Shown piece after piece: positions 51,764 to 60,486 of a DNA stretch of 64,000 bases. Under the pieces are notes generated by a model that searched no databases, was not told the DNA's origin, and saw only the letters and a program-made list of their open reading frames with translations. The stretch comes from RPRC01 sp034933285 (GTDB lineage Bacteria > Desulfobacterota > Desulfuromonadia > Geobacterales > Geobacteraceae): the NCBI GenBank assembly GCA_034933285.1, contig JAYFNT010000022.1:1-64000 (forward strand). The letters run 5' to 3'. The position numbers and the translations under genes were made by a program. Position 1 is the first letter of the stretch, and each line of letters begins with the position of its first letter.

Positions 51764-52747
51764 GTGAACAGAACCGGATTCACCACAACCATTCCACTTG
51801 AAGTTCTGCTGGCCGCTGACAGGATACCGGTAGATCTGAACAACCTCTTCATAACGGGCGGCAAGGGGCTTGAACTTGTCGAACATGCCGAGGCGTGCGG
51901 TTTCCCCCGCAACACGTGCAGCTGGATCAAGGGCATTTATGCAGCCGTCATGGAAAGCGGCATCCGCGAGATGGTTGCCGTCACCGAAGGGGACTGCAGC
52001 AATACCCGCGCCCTGATGGAGGTTCTGTCGCTCAGCGGGATCCGCGTCATTCCCTTTGCCTATCCCCATGACAGGAGCGCCGCAGCGCTCAGGGAGCAGA
52101 TCGAACGGCTGATGGCTGCCTTCGGAGTCGGCCGGGATCGAGTCAACCGGGCCGGCGAACGGCTTGAAACCATCAGGGAGAAGATCTGTGCAGTGGACAG
52201 GCTCACCTGGGAAGAAGACCTGGTGTCCGGCGAGGAAAATCATTACTTCCAGGTTTCTTCCTCGGACATGAACAGTTTCCCGGACCGCTATGAGGCGGAA
52301 ATCGACTGCTTCATAGACGAAGCGCGTTCACGCAAACCGTTCCGCGACAGGATAAGGCTTGCATACATAGGCGTCCCGCCCATAATAGAGGGCCTTTATC
52401 CATTCCTGGAATCCCATGGCGCACGGGTCGTTTTCAATGAAACACAGCGGCAGTTTTCGATGCCTTACGGTATTGACGATCTGGTCGAGCGTTACCGTGC
52501 CTATACCTACCCGTATGATATCTTCTTCCGTCTGGCGGATATCGAGAGGGAGCTGGAAAAGAGAAGGGTAGATGGAGTAATCCACTACGTGCAGTCGTTC
52601 TGTTTCCGGCAGATAGAGGACATAATCGTTCGCAGGAGGCTTTCCCTGCCGGTCCTTACCCTGGAGGGAGACAAGCCGGGGCCGCTGGATGCCCGAACTG
52701 CCATCCGTATCGAGAGTTTTCTCGAACTGGTCGGGGAGAAGCGATGA
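51764..52747 (+). CDS. 2-hydroxyacyl-CoA dehydratase-family iron-sulfur protein (HgdB/double-cubane type)
   Basis: A 327-aa protein of the 2-hydroxyglutaryl-CoA dehydratase D-component family. Cysteines at about 45 and 52 (EACGFPRNTCSW), 78 (EGDCSN) and 280 (VQSFCFRQIED) are candidate cluster ligands in family positions. The family includes dehydratase subunits that hold a [4Fe-4S] cluster and single-subunit double-cubane proteins that reduce small molecules. Only one subunit is encoded, so the second class is plausible. GTG 51764 is the start; the end overlaps the activase by 4 bases. Confidence 0.8.
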   Translation: MNRTGFTTTIPLEVLLAADRIPVDLNNLFITGGKGLELVEHAEACGFPRNTCSWIKGIYAAVMESGIREMVAVTEGDCSNTRALMEVLSLSGIRVIPFAYPHDRSAAALREQIERLMAAFGVGRDRVNRAGERLETIREKICAVDRLTWEEDLVSGEENHYFQVSSSDMNSFPDRYEAEIDCFIDEARSRKPFRDRIRLAYIGVPPIIEGLYPFLESHGARVVFNETQRQFSMPYGIDDLVERYRAYTYPYDIFFRLADIERELEKRRVDGVIHYVQSFCFRQIEDIIVRRRLSLPVLTLEGDKPGPLDARTAIRIESFLELVGEKR

Positions 52748-53508
52748 GGATCGGCATCGACCTGGGGAGCAGGAAAGTGAAATTCGCCATGGTGTCCGCC
52801 GGGAGCGTCGTCCGCCTGGAAACCTTTGACACGATTTCTTTCTACAGGAATTTCGGGCGAATGAAAGGGGATGACCTGACGTTCGACCTGGCTGCCACCG
52901 GGTTGTTTTCTGCTGCTGAGATTGCTGAATCCGGCATAGTTGCAACCGGATACGGCCGTAACACTCTGCACCTTAAAGGTGTCCGGGTTATATCGGAAAT
53001 CAGGGCACATACCGCGGGAGCGCTTTTCCAGACCGGGCTCAGGGATTTCACCCTGCTGGACATGGGTGGCCAGGATACCAAGGTGGCACTGATACGGGAT
53101 GGTTCGCTCAAGGATTTCGTGATGAACGACAAGTGCGCGGCAAGCAGCGGCCGTTACCTGGAGAACATGGCAGCCGTGCTGGAGGTGGGATTGGACGAGC
53201 TTTCCTCGCACTGGGAAAACCCGGTCCGGCTCGATGCCACCTGCGGCATTTTCGGCGAATCGGAACTTATCGGCCAGATCGTTCGGGGTTATCCCGTTGC
53301 CCGGCTCTGTGCCGGAGTCAACCGGACACTGGTGAAAAGGGTTGTTCCCATGCTCAGGCGATTTCCGTCCGGGCAGATTGTCCTTACCGGCGGAGTTGCC
53401 CGCAACGGCGCCCTGGTTAGGCTTTTGGAAGAAGAGGGATATTCGGTGACCGTGCCGGAAAATCCCCAGCACAACGGCGCCATTGGCTGCGCGGTCATCG
53501 CTGGATGA
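52744..53508 (+). CDS. Acyl-CoA dehydratase activase / ATP-dependent reductase (HgdC-like)
   Basis: A 254-aa ASKHA-fold ATPase: IGIDLGSRKVKFAM at the N-terminus, LLDMGGQDTKVALI near residue 105, the bridging-cluster cysteines in NDKCAASSGRYLE (131) and DATCGIFGESE (167), then GGVARNGALV. In this family a homodimer bridges a [4Fe-4S] cluster and uses ATP to push a low-potential electron onto its partner. It overlaps the dehydratase-like gene by 4 bases (ATGA), so the two clearly work together. Confidence 0.9.
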   Translation: MRIGIDLGSRKVKFAMVSAGSVVRLETFDTISFYRNFGRMKGDDLTFDLAATGLFSAAEIAESGIVATGYGRNTLHLKGVRVISEIRAHTAGALFQTGLRDFTLLDMGGQDTKVALIRDGSLKDFVMNDKCAASSGRYLENMAAVLEVGLDELSSHWENPVRLDATCGIFGESELIGQIVRGYPVARLCAGVNRTLVKRVVPMLRRFPSGQIVLTGGVARNGALVRLLEEEGYSVTVPENPQHNGAIGCAVIAG

Positions 53509-53526
53509 CTTCCGTTGGGAAGATGC

Positions 53527-53802
53527 ATGAAGCTTGTAACGAAAGACCTGTTGTTCGTTGTTTTCGCCGCTGCCGTTCTGGCCGTAGTCATCCTGGTTTC
53601 CGGCAAGGAGACTACCAAAAAGATGCCGGATGATGCAGCGCACCGCACAACATACGATGTGCTGAAAAAATCCGGCAGCAGGAAGGAAGCCGAGCGCGGC
53701 TGCGGGAACTGCCATAATGAAAAAATGAATCCCCTCCCGGCGCATCATCCACCCAAAGATCGGTGCCTGTTCTGCCACAAGATCGAAAGGACGGCGCGGT
53801 GA
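53527..53802 (+). CDS. Small membrane-anchored diheme c-type cytochrome
   Basis: A 91-aa protein with an N-terminal membrane helix (LLFVVFAAAVLAVVILV) and two heme c-binding motifs, CGNCH near residue 58 and CLFCH near 80. The heme part would face the periplasm. It lies 18 bases after the activase, in the same likely operon, which is unusual for a low-potential cytoplasmic ATPase partner. GGGAAG precedes ATG 53527. Confidence 0.82.
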   Translation: MKLVTKDLLFVVFAAAVLAVVILVSGKETTKKMPDDAAHRTTYDVLKKSGSRKEAERGCGNCHNEKMNPLPAHHPPKDRCLFCHKIERTAR

Positions 53803-54380
53803 CCACGCTCAACCTGACACTTTCACTGGAGCGGCTCGTGGCGGACATTGCCGGCAAAGTCGAGGAATTCAGCCATATTGATCCGCATCGGGTTTTGTTG
53901 TGCGTTTCCTCCACCAGGAGCGGAGGCGTGCGTGGTGTGTATGCGAAAATACACCCGCTCCGTTTTGCCGGCGGTGCCCGATCCATGGAAGTGAAAAGAG
54001 GGCGGCGCTCTGCCTTCCTGACCATGCCGACGGTAATTCATCGTCAGACTGAGATGCTCTATGTGATTTATTTCCTCGTTCCCCGTTTCTTCGATCTCCC
54101 GAAACGTGAGAAACTTATCACCGTAGTTCATGAGCTTTATCACATATCACCGCTGTTTGACGGCGATATCAGGCGTTTTCCCGGCCGGAACTTTGCCCAT
54201 GGCAGTTCCAGAAAACGTTACAACGCCCTGATGGAAGAATTCGTTGGAAAGTATCTCTCCATTCCCGGCAGCTCCGAGGTGACGGATTTCCTGGACAGCG
54301 ACCTGGAGTCCCTGCGTTCCCGTTATCGTGCAATCGTGGGGCGAAAATACCCGGTGCCGAAAATAAGGATACAAAGGTGA
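53799..54380 (+). CDS. Putative zinc metallopeptidase-like protein
   Basis: A 193-aa protein whose central HELYH motif (VVHELYHISP) fits HEXXH zinc peptidases. A possible third ligand lies further on (RNFAHGSS). The family is not firmly recognised. GTG 53799 overlaps the cytochrome stop. Position in the operon suggests it processes or assembles an operon product, but this is inference. Confidence 0.65.
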   Translation: MTTLNLTLSLERLVADIAGKVEEFSHIDPHRVLLCVSSTRSGGVRGVYAKIHPLRFAGGARSMEVKRGRRSAFLTMPTVIHRQTEMLYVIYFLVPRFFDLPKREKLITVVHELYHISPLFDGDIRRFPGRNFAHGSSRKRYNALMEEFVGKYLSIPGSSEVTDFLDSDLESLRSRYRAIVGRKYPVPKIRIQR

Positions 54381-54425
54381 GGGACGTTTTTCCCTTTAAA
54401 CTTTTCTGTTTCGCGAGGCCGAACC

Positions 54426-56726
54426 ATGCCTGTCATCAAGGTTGATGCCGAGGGCAGGATACTTCTGCCGCGGGAGATTCTCGAGGTGCTTTGCCTGAAG
54501 CCAGGAGACGACGTTCAGGTGGAAGCGCACGGATCGACGGCAGTGCTTTCCCGGGTGAACATGCTTGAGAGCGCGATTGCCAAGATCGATTCATTGGCCA
54601 TGATAAACCGCAGGAACCTGGAAACTGCCGTTCGCTTGATCAAAGGCGTGGGGCCGAAGATGGCGGCAGCGCTGGCGAAAAAGGGTATCCACACGGTAGA
54701 GGATGCGCTCTACCTTCTCCCGTATCGCTACGAAGACCGAAGGCAGCTTCGTTCCCTGGACAGGTTGCGCCCTGGGCAACTGGAAGTTTTCTGCGCCCAG
54801 GTGATGAGCGTCGAGACCAGGATTTCCCGGGGCGGCCGCCGGGTTTTCGAGGCTGTCGTGAGCGATGGCCGCGGCGCGGTGCTCATGAAGTGGTTCAATT
54901 TCAGCCCCAGGCATATGGCAGGCATCTGGCGTCCGGGGAGAAAGGGGATTTTTTCCGGGGAAGTGGTTTTTCACGGCCATGACCGGGAGATTCACCATCC
55001 CGAGGTGGACTGGCTGGCGGAGGGAGCGGACCCGGCTTCGTTCATGGCTGATGATCCGGTCAATTTCGGCCGGACCATACCGGTTTATCCCCTCACGGAA
55101 GGGTTGCGGCAGAAGCCGTTGAGGAAAGTGCAGAAGGAAATTGTCGATGTCTTTTCGGAATCGGTGGAAACGGCTATCCCGGGCGAAATACTGGAACGTC
55201 GGTCGTTGATGCCTTTAGCCGCAGCTCTGAGGGAGGTCCATTTTCCCGGAAACGACACGGCGATCGATGTGCTGGAGCGGCGGGCGACCCGCGCTCACCG
55301 CACCCTGGCCTTCGACGAATTCTTTTTTCTCCAGTTGGGGCTTGCTCTGAAAAAGCGCGGGGTGTCGATCGAGCAGGGCATACCCTTCCAGGTTACCCAC
55401 AAGTATACCCGCCAGATGGTAAAGTCCCTTCCCTTTGCCCTGACCGCCGCGCAGAAGCGTGTTCTTGCCGATATCAAGGGGGATCTTGCGGCTCCCTACC
55501 CGATGCACCGCCTGGTGCAGGGGGACGTGGGGAGCGGCAAGACCGTTGTGGCCATTCTCACTGCTCTCCTGGCTGTGGAAAACGATTGCCAGGTTGTCAT
55601 AATGGCTCCCACCGAAATACTGGCGGAACAGCATTTTCTTGCCATGCGCCGTTATTGCGAACAGCTGGGGATTGCGACATGCCTGCTCACCTCCCGGGTC
55701 AAGGGCAAGGAAAGGACCCGTCTGCTAGAAGATGTCGCATGCGGGAATGTGTCGGTGATTATCGGCACGCACTCCGTAATCCAGGAAAAGGTGGAGTTCA
55801 AGCGCCTGGGCTTGGGAATCATCGATGAACAGCACCGTTTCGGCGTGCTGCAGCGGGGCATCCTGAGGAAAAAAGGCCAGAATCCGCATATCATGGTCAT
55901 GACGGCTACACCCATCCCCCGTACCCTCGCCATGACCGTTTTCGGGGACCTTTCCCTTTCGGTGATCGACGAGCTTCCGCCAGGCAGGAGCCCGGTGGCG
56001 ACACGGATCTGTCCCGAGTCGCAGCGGCAGCGGGTTTACCAACTGATACGGGATGAGGTCCGGGCCGGGCGGCAGGCCTATGTCATTTATCCCCTGGTGG
56101 AAGAATCGGAAAAGTCGGATCTCAAGGCGGCGACTCTCATGGCCGAGCACCTGGCAGGAGATGTTTTCCCGGAACTCCGGATCGGGTTGCTGCATGGGAA
56201 GATGAAGCCGGAAGAGAAAGAAACCGTTATGGGTTCCTTCAAATGCCAGCAGATCGACATCCTGGTTGCAACCACGATAATCGAGGTGGGAATCGATGTG
56301 CCGAACGCAACGGTGATGGTCATAGAGCACGCCGAGCGCTTCGGACTGTCCCAACTCCACCAGCTTCGGGGCAGGGTCGGGCGCGGGACCGTCCGGTCCC
56401 ATTGCGTTCTCCTGTGTGGAGATGATATTTCAGGGGATGCCGCGAGGAGGTTGAAGGTTCTGGAGCAGACCACCGACGGTTTCCGTATTGCCGAGGCTGA
56501 TCTCGAGCTGCGCGGCCCCGGCGACTTCCTCGGCACCAGGCAGGCGGGTCTTCCCGAATTCCGCGTGGCCGATATCCTGCGGGACGGGCTCATCATGGAA
56601 GAGGCCAGGCAGGAGGCATTCGCGCTGGTGGAGCGTGACCCGCTGCTGTCATTGCCTGAAAACGGGCGGCTGCGCGGTGAACTGGTCAGGCGCTGGGGAG
56701 GGAGACTGGAACTGGCCGGCTGTTGA
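54426..56726 (+). CDS. recG: ATP-dependent DNA helicase RecG with N-terminal AbrB-like domain
   Basis: RecG remodels stalled replication forks and Holliday junctions. Residues 1-48 resemble an AbrB/SpoVT swapped-hairpin domain (MPVIKVDAEGRILLPREILE, LKPGDDVQV). Residues about 60-260 hold the RecG wedge region (VGPKMAAALAKKGI). Helicase motifs follow: QGDVGSGKTVVA (Walker A), DEQHRFG, TATPIPRTLAM, GVDVPNATVMVIEHAERFGLSQLHQLRGRVGRG. The total is 766 aa, longer than E. coli RecG (693). The AbrB-like part is read in the same frame with no stop. Confidence 0.9.
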   Translation: MPVIKVDAEGRILLPREILEVLCLKPGDDVQVEAHGSTAVLSRVNMLESAIAKIDSLAMINRRNLETAVRLIKGVGPKMAAALAKKGIHTVEDALYLLPYRYEDRRQLRSLDRLRPGQLEVFCAQVMSVETRISRGGRRVFEAVVSDGRGAVLMKWFNFSPRHMAGIWRPGRKGIFSGEVVFHGHDREIHHPEVDWLAEGADPASFMADDPVNFGRTIPVYPLTEGLRQKPLRKVQKEIVDVFSESVETAIPGEILERRSLMPLAAALREVHFPGNDTAIDVLERRATRAHRTLAFDEFFFLQLGLALKKRGVSIEQGIPFQVTHKYTRQMVKSLPFALTAAQKRVLADIKGDLAAPYPMHRLVQGDVGSGKTVVAILTALLAVENDCQVVIMAPTEILAEQHFLAMRRYCEQLGIATCLLTSRVKGKERTRLLEDVACGNVSVIIGTHSVIQEKVEFKRLGLGIIDEQHRFGVLQRGILRKKGQNPHIMVMTATPIPRTLAMTVFGDLSLSVIDELPPGRSPVATRICPESQRQRVYQLIRDEVRAGRQAYVIYPLVEESEKSDLKAATLMAEHLAGDVFPELRIGLLHGKMKPEEKETVMGSFKCQQIDILVATTIIEVGIDVPNATVMVIEHAERFGLSQLHQLRGRVGRGTVRSHCVLLCGDDISGDAARRLKVLEQTTDGFRIAEADLELRGPGDFLGTRQAGLPEFRVADILRDGLIMEEARQEAFALVERDPLLSLPENGRLRGELVRRWGGRLELAGC

Positions 56727-56778
56727 AAAATTACCGCGGAATCGAGACTTTCCGGACGGGAACTCTCTGATTTCCCGC

Positions 56779-56811
56779 AAAAAAACCCGCCGGCTGATGC
56801 CGGCGGGTTTT
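56779..56811. terminator. Bidirectional terminator between recG and cspA
   Basis: A-run, AACCCGCCGGC and GCCGGCGGGTT stems with a TGAT loop, then TTT. It lies between convergent genes and can act for both. Confidence 0.9.
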
Positions 56812-56846
56812 GGTGTCTTGTAAGATGGAAGCAGCTTCGGAGGCTG

Positions 56847-57047
56847 TTACATCTTCTTGACGTTGGCGGCCTGGAGCCCTTTGGGGCCACTGACCACATC
56901 AAAGGTTACCTGCTCGCCTTCAGCGAGGGTCTTGAAACCATCAGCCGCGATGGCCGAGAAGTGGACGAATACGTCTTCGCCGTTCTCCTGCTCGATGAAA
57001 CCGAACCCCTTTGCGTCGTTGAACCATTTTACTTTACCCTGAGCCAT
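56847..57047 (-). CDS. Cold-shock protein (CspA family)
   Basis: A 66-aa single OB-fold RNA chaperone. RNP1 (KGFGFIEQ) and RNP2 (VFVHFSAI) are intact. AAAGGAGG precedes the ATG. The long 5' untranslated region (about 150 bases, start predicted at about 57200) is typical of cold-shock genes, where it helps cold-dependent translation. Confidence 0.96.
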   Translation of the reverse strand: MAQGKVKWFNDAKGFGFIEQENGEDVFVHFSAIAADGFKTLAEGEQVTFDVVSGPKGLQAANVKKM

Positions 57048-57207
57048 TTTCCTACCTCCTTTCTTGCTTCCGGAACTTCAGTCCCGAAATTTCACGGAAC
57101 GCTGACATCTTAAGTTTCCGGAGTTTTGAGGCAGAAAAACAACGAAGCACTAGTCCCTCATCGTTCTTTCTTGGCTCTGCAAGAACTTCCGAAACTTACT
57201 TAGGGTA

Positions 57208-57236
57208 TGAGTAGCAAGCCGTGAAAAAGATGTCAA
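57208..57236 (-). promoter_or_regulatory. Promoter of the cold-shock gene
   Basis: On the minus strand TTGACA (57236-57231), 17 bases, TACTCA (57213-57208). Confidence 0.55.
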
Positions 57237-57330
57237 GAAAATTTTAACGTCCTTAGGCACTTTTGGTGAAAAAAAATGAAAGGGGAATTCCACCCGGTTT
57301 TCCGATGCCTTTACCAGGCGGCGGGGTTGC

Positions 57331-58359
57331 TTAGAACGTATTGATTCTCCTGATAAAAGCCAGAAGAAGTCCATAATGGTGATGGTCGAAGCGGAGCAGG
57401 AGCCGGTGCAGGTTCAGGAGGTCCGGCTCATCATGCTCTTCGGGCATGGGCGAACAGGGGCTGATGTGGGTTCCGGCCACGCGGAGTTCTGGAAACTCGT
57501 CCTCAAGGCAGGTTATCTGTTCTCTGGTGAGCTGTTTCGACAGGCGCAGGATCAGGTGCCCGTTGACAAACCTGAGCGAATGGTAGGTACTGTAAAATTC
57601 TTCAATGATTTTGATGGCTTCGTCTTCATCGCGGACAATGGTGAAAAGCGAGAAGTCTTCTCCGGAGATGAATCCCTTGCCGAGCAGGCAATCGGTGACG
57701 AATTCGATCCACCGCTTCCAGTAGCCGTCCTGGTCATCGATGAGAACGAGCGGCTTCGGGGAGGTCTTGCCTGTCTGGATCAGGGTGAAGACTTCCATGG
57801 CCTCGTCCATGGTTCCGAAACCGCCGGGGAAGATCGCGATGGCATCCGCTTCCTTGACAAAGGCCACTTTCCTGGTGAAGAAATGTTTGTATGTGATCAG
57901 GCGCGGGTTTGCCGTCATTACATAGTTGGGTACCTGTTCGAAAGGCAATCTTATATTGACCGCGAAGGAGTTTTCCGCGCCGGCGCCCTCATTGCCGGCT
58001 TCCATTATGCCGCCACCTCCACCGGTGATGATCATGTATCCCCTTTCGGCCAGCAGGCGGCTGAAGCGGACGGCAGTTTGGAACATGGGGTCGTCCCTTT
58101 CCGTCCTGGCTGACCCGAAGATTGTGACCTTTTTTCGCTGGCGATACGGTGCGAAAACCTTGTTGGTATAGCGCATCTCTTTCATTGAGCTGCTGAGCAG
58201 TTTCAAGTCTGCCGGATAGTCGGTCTCCTGCCCCGCCTTAAGGGATGCGATTATCATTTCGCGTATGTAAGACGGATGATCCACCCATTCCGCTTTTTCG
58301 ATGAGCAGGTCGATCAGTTCGTCGATTTCGCCGTTTTCCCGAGAAAATTTGAGTTCCAT
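57331..58359 (-). CDS. LOG-family nucleotide hydrolase (TIGR00730-like, PpnN-like)
   Basis: A 342-aa protein. The Rossmann-type core has VTIFGSARTERDD, ITGGGGGIMEAGNEGA and the family signature PGGFGTMDEAMEVF near residue 180. LOG proteins cleave nucleoside 5'-monophosphates; older annotations call them lysine decarboxylase. The N-terminal 75 residues and C-terminal 90 residues are extra helical domains, as in the longer PpnN-like class. AAGGAG lies before the ATG. The function in this organism is unknown. Confidence 0.85.
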   Translation of the reverse strand: MELKFSRENGEIDELIDLLIEKAEWVDHPSYIREMIIASLKAGQETDYPADLKLLSSSMKEMRYTNKVFAPYRQRKKVTIFGSARTERDDPMFQTAVRFSRLLAERGYMIITGGGGGIMEAGNEGAGAENSFAVNIRLPFEQVPNYVMTANPRLITYKHFFTRKVAFVKEADAIAIFPGGFGTMDEAMEVFTLIQTGKTSPKPLVLIDDQDGYWKRWIEFVTDCLLGKGFISGEDFSLFTIVRDEDEAIKIIEEFYSTYHSLRFVNGHLILRLSKQLTREQITCLEDEFPELRVAGTHISPCSPMPEEHDEPDLLNLHRLLLRFDHHHYGLLLAFIRRINTF

Positions 58360-58570
58360 GGTTTGGTGCCGCTCCTTGAAAATGAGTGACGAATTATAGC
58401 ATCCGGCCGGGCCTGAGGCAAACAGGAAGCGTGTTGAGGATTATTAATTTGATTTATCGAAGCGTTTTGTTTAAATTATGCAAATAGTTACGACTGCCTT
58501 GACGGCACGAAGCGTCAAGCCGGGCAATCGGTCTGCTCCGCGACTGTATAAATGAAAGGAACATATTTAG

Positions 58571-59857
58571 ATGGGCAAGACAACAGCTGAAAAGATATTT
58601 GCCAGTCACCTGGTTGACGAACCGTTCCCCGGCGCCAAGGTGCTCCGGCTTGACGTGGTCATGTGCCACGAGATAACGACGCCGATCGCCATTGCCGACC
58701 TGGTGGCGAGGGGCAAGGACAGAGTTTTCGACAAAACGAAGATCAAGGCGGTCATAGACCATGTCACGCCGAGCAAGGACAGCAAGACCGCGACCCAGGC
58801 GAAGATTCTCCGTGACTGGGCCCGGCGGCACGGGATCAGGGACTTTTTCGATGTGGGCGCAAACGGTGTCTGCCATGCTCTTTTCCCGGAGAAGGGTTTC
58901 ATCCGCCCCGGTTATACCATCATCATGGGTGATTCCCATACCTGCACCCATGGCGCATTCGGTGCATTCGCGGCCGGCGTAGGCACCACTGACCTGGAGG
59001 TGGGCATACTCAAGGGAGTGTGCGCTTTCCGCGAACCCAGGACGATCCGTTTCAACCTCAACGGGACATTGCCCAAAGGGGTCTATGCCAAGGACGTCAT
59101 TCTTCATGTAATCGGAATGATAGGGGTGAACGGCGCCACGGACAGGGTCATGGAATTCCGGGGGCCGGTTGTGGATGCCATGACCATGGAATCCCGCATG
59201 ACCCTCACCAACATGGCCATCGAGGCGGGAGGCACTTCAGGTATCTGCATGCCCGACCAAGTCACGGTTGATTACCTCTGGCCCTTCATTTCGGATCAAT
59301 ATACTTCAAAGGAGGCGGCACTGGAGAATTTCCGGAAGTGGTGTTCCGATGACGATGCTTCATACGACAAGGTTTACGACATCGATGTTTCCGGGCTGGA
59401 GCCCCTCGTTACCTACGGATACAAGCCCGACCAGGTGAAGACCGCGGCCGAGATGGCCGGCACTCCAATAGACCAGGTATACCTGGGTTCCTGCACCAAC
59501 GGCAGGCTGGAGGATCTGAGAATCGCGGCATCAATCCTGAAGGGGCGGAAAATCGCCGACGGGGTCCGCGGGATCCTTTCCCCGGCGACACCCAAGATCT
59601 TCCAGGATGCCCTGAAAGAGGGCCTCATTGAGATCTTCATGGATGCGGGGTTCTGTGTTACCAACCCCACCTGCGGCGCCTGTCTCGGCATGAGTACCGG
59701 CGTGCTGGCCGAAGGAGAGGTGTGCGCCTCAACGACCAACCGCAATTTCCAGGGGCGCATGGGCAAGGGGGGGATGGTTCATCTCCTGTCCCCGGCTACC
59801 GCAGCGGCTACTGCCATCGAAGGGAAAATAGCCGATCCCAGAAAGTATCTGCCCTGA
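58571..59857 (+). CDS. leuC: Aconitase-family hydro-lyase large subunit (LeuC/HACN type)
   Basis: A 428-aa large subunit of a two-subunit dehydratase. The cluster cysteines are in YLGSCTNG, and NPTCGACLG near residue 365. Other features are MGDSHTCTHGAFGAFAAGVG and MCHEITTPIA. It belongs to the shorter archaeal-type LeuC class. The normal reaction is isomerisation of 2- and 3-isopropylmalate in leucine synthesis, but homoaconitate or other 2-substituted malates are possible because no other leu gene is adjacent. It is followed by its small subunit. Confidence 0.85.
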   Translation: MGKTTAEKIFASHLVDEPFPGAKVLRLDVVMCHEITTPIAIADLVARGKDRVFDKTKIKAVIDHVTPSKDSKTATQAKILRDWARRHGIRDFFDVGANGVCHALFPEKGFIRPGYTIIMGDSHTCTHGAFGAFAAGVGTTDLEVGILKGVCAFREPRTIRFNLNGTLPKGVYAKDVILHVIGMIGVNGATDRVMEFRGPVVDAMTMESRMTLTNMAIEAGGTSGICMPDQVTVDYLWPFISDQYTSKEAALENFRKWCSDDDASYDKVYDIDVSGLEPLVTYGYKPDQVKTAAEMAGTPIDQVYLGSCTNGRLEDLRIAASILKGRKIADGVRGILSPATPKIFQDALKEGLIEIFMDAGFCVTNPTCGACLGMSTGVLAEGEVCASTTNRNFQGRMGKGGMVHLLSPATAAATAIEGKIADPRKYLP

Positions 59858-59910
59858 TACACGGCGGGAACAAGCTGTGACATCTTATCAATCATGACTG
59901 GAGTTGAATT

Positions 59911-60438
59911 ATGAAAACATTTGGCGGTCCCGTTCTGTTTCTCGACCGTGACGACATAAATACCGACGAAATCATTCCGGCGCGGTATCTGACGGAAATC
60001 ACCAAGGCGGATCTTAAGCCCTACATCCTTGAAGACCTCAAGCTCCCCGGATTCGACCCGAAAGGTGAAAAGACGAGGAGCGCGAAGGTCATCGTGTCAC
60101 GCGCAAATTTCGGCTGCGGCTCCTCCCGGGAACATGCGCCATGGGTTCTTGAGGTTAACGGCATTACGGTTGTGATAGCCGAATCCTTTGCCCGCATATT
60201 CCGCCAGAATATGTTCAATTGCGGCATGGCTGCCGTAGAGCTGCCGAAGGAAACGGTGGACAGGCTTTTCACATACCGTGATTTTCCGGACGCAAGCGTT
60301 TCTCTCGACTTTGCCGGCCAGGTCCTCACCATAAGCGGTGGAGGCAAAAGTGACAGCTTCCCGTTCCGGATCGCTCCCTTTGACAAGGCTCTCGTCATGG
60401 CCGGAGGGTGGGTCGACTACGCGGACCGGAATTATTGA
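59911..60438 (+). CDS. leuD: Aconitase-family hydro-lyase small subunit (LeuD type)
   Basis: A 175-aa small subunit, the swivel domain that carries substrate-contact residues. It begins GPVLFLDRDDINTDEIIPARYL and contains the FGCGSSREHAPW motif. The YL-T-E sequence after the substrate loop differs from the YLRT-type segment of ordinary isopropylmalate isomerases, leaving substrate uncertain. GGAG precedes the ATG. It pairs with the large subunit 53 bases upstream. Confidence 0.85.
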   Translation: MKTFGGPVLFLDRDDINTDEIIPARYLTEITKADLKPYILEDLKLPGFDPKGEKTRSAKVIVSRANFGCGSSREHAPWVLEVNGITVVIAESFARIFRQNMFNCGMAAVELPKETVDRLFTYRDFPDASVSLDFAGQVLTISGGGKSDSFPFRIAPFDKALVMAGGWVDYADRNY

Positions 60439-60486
60439 TTGAACGATTGCCCGCCCTTTCGGGGCGGGCGGAAATGATTGAATGCC

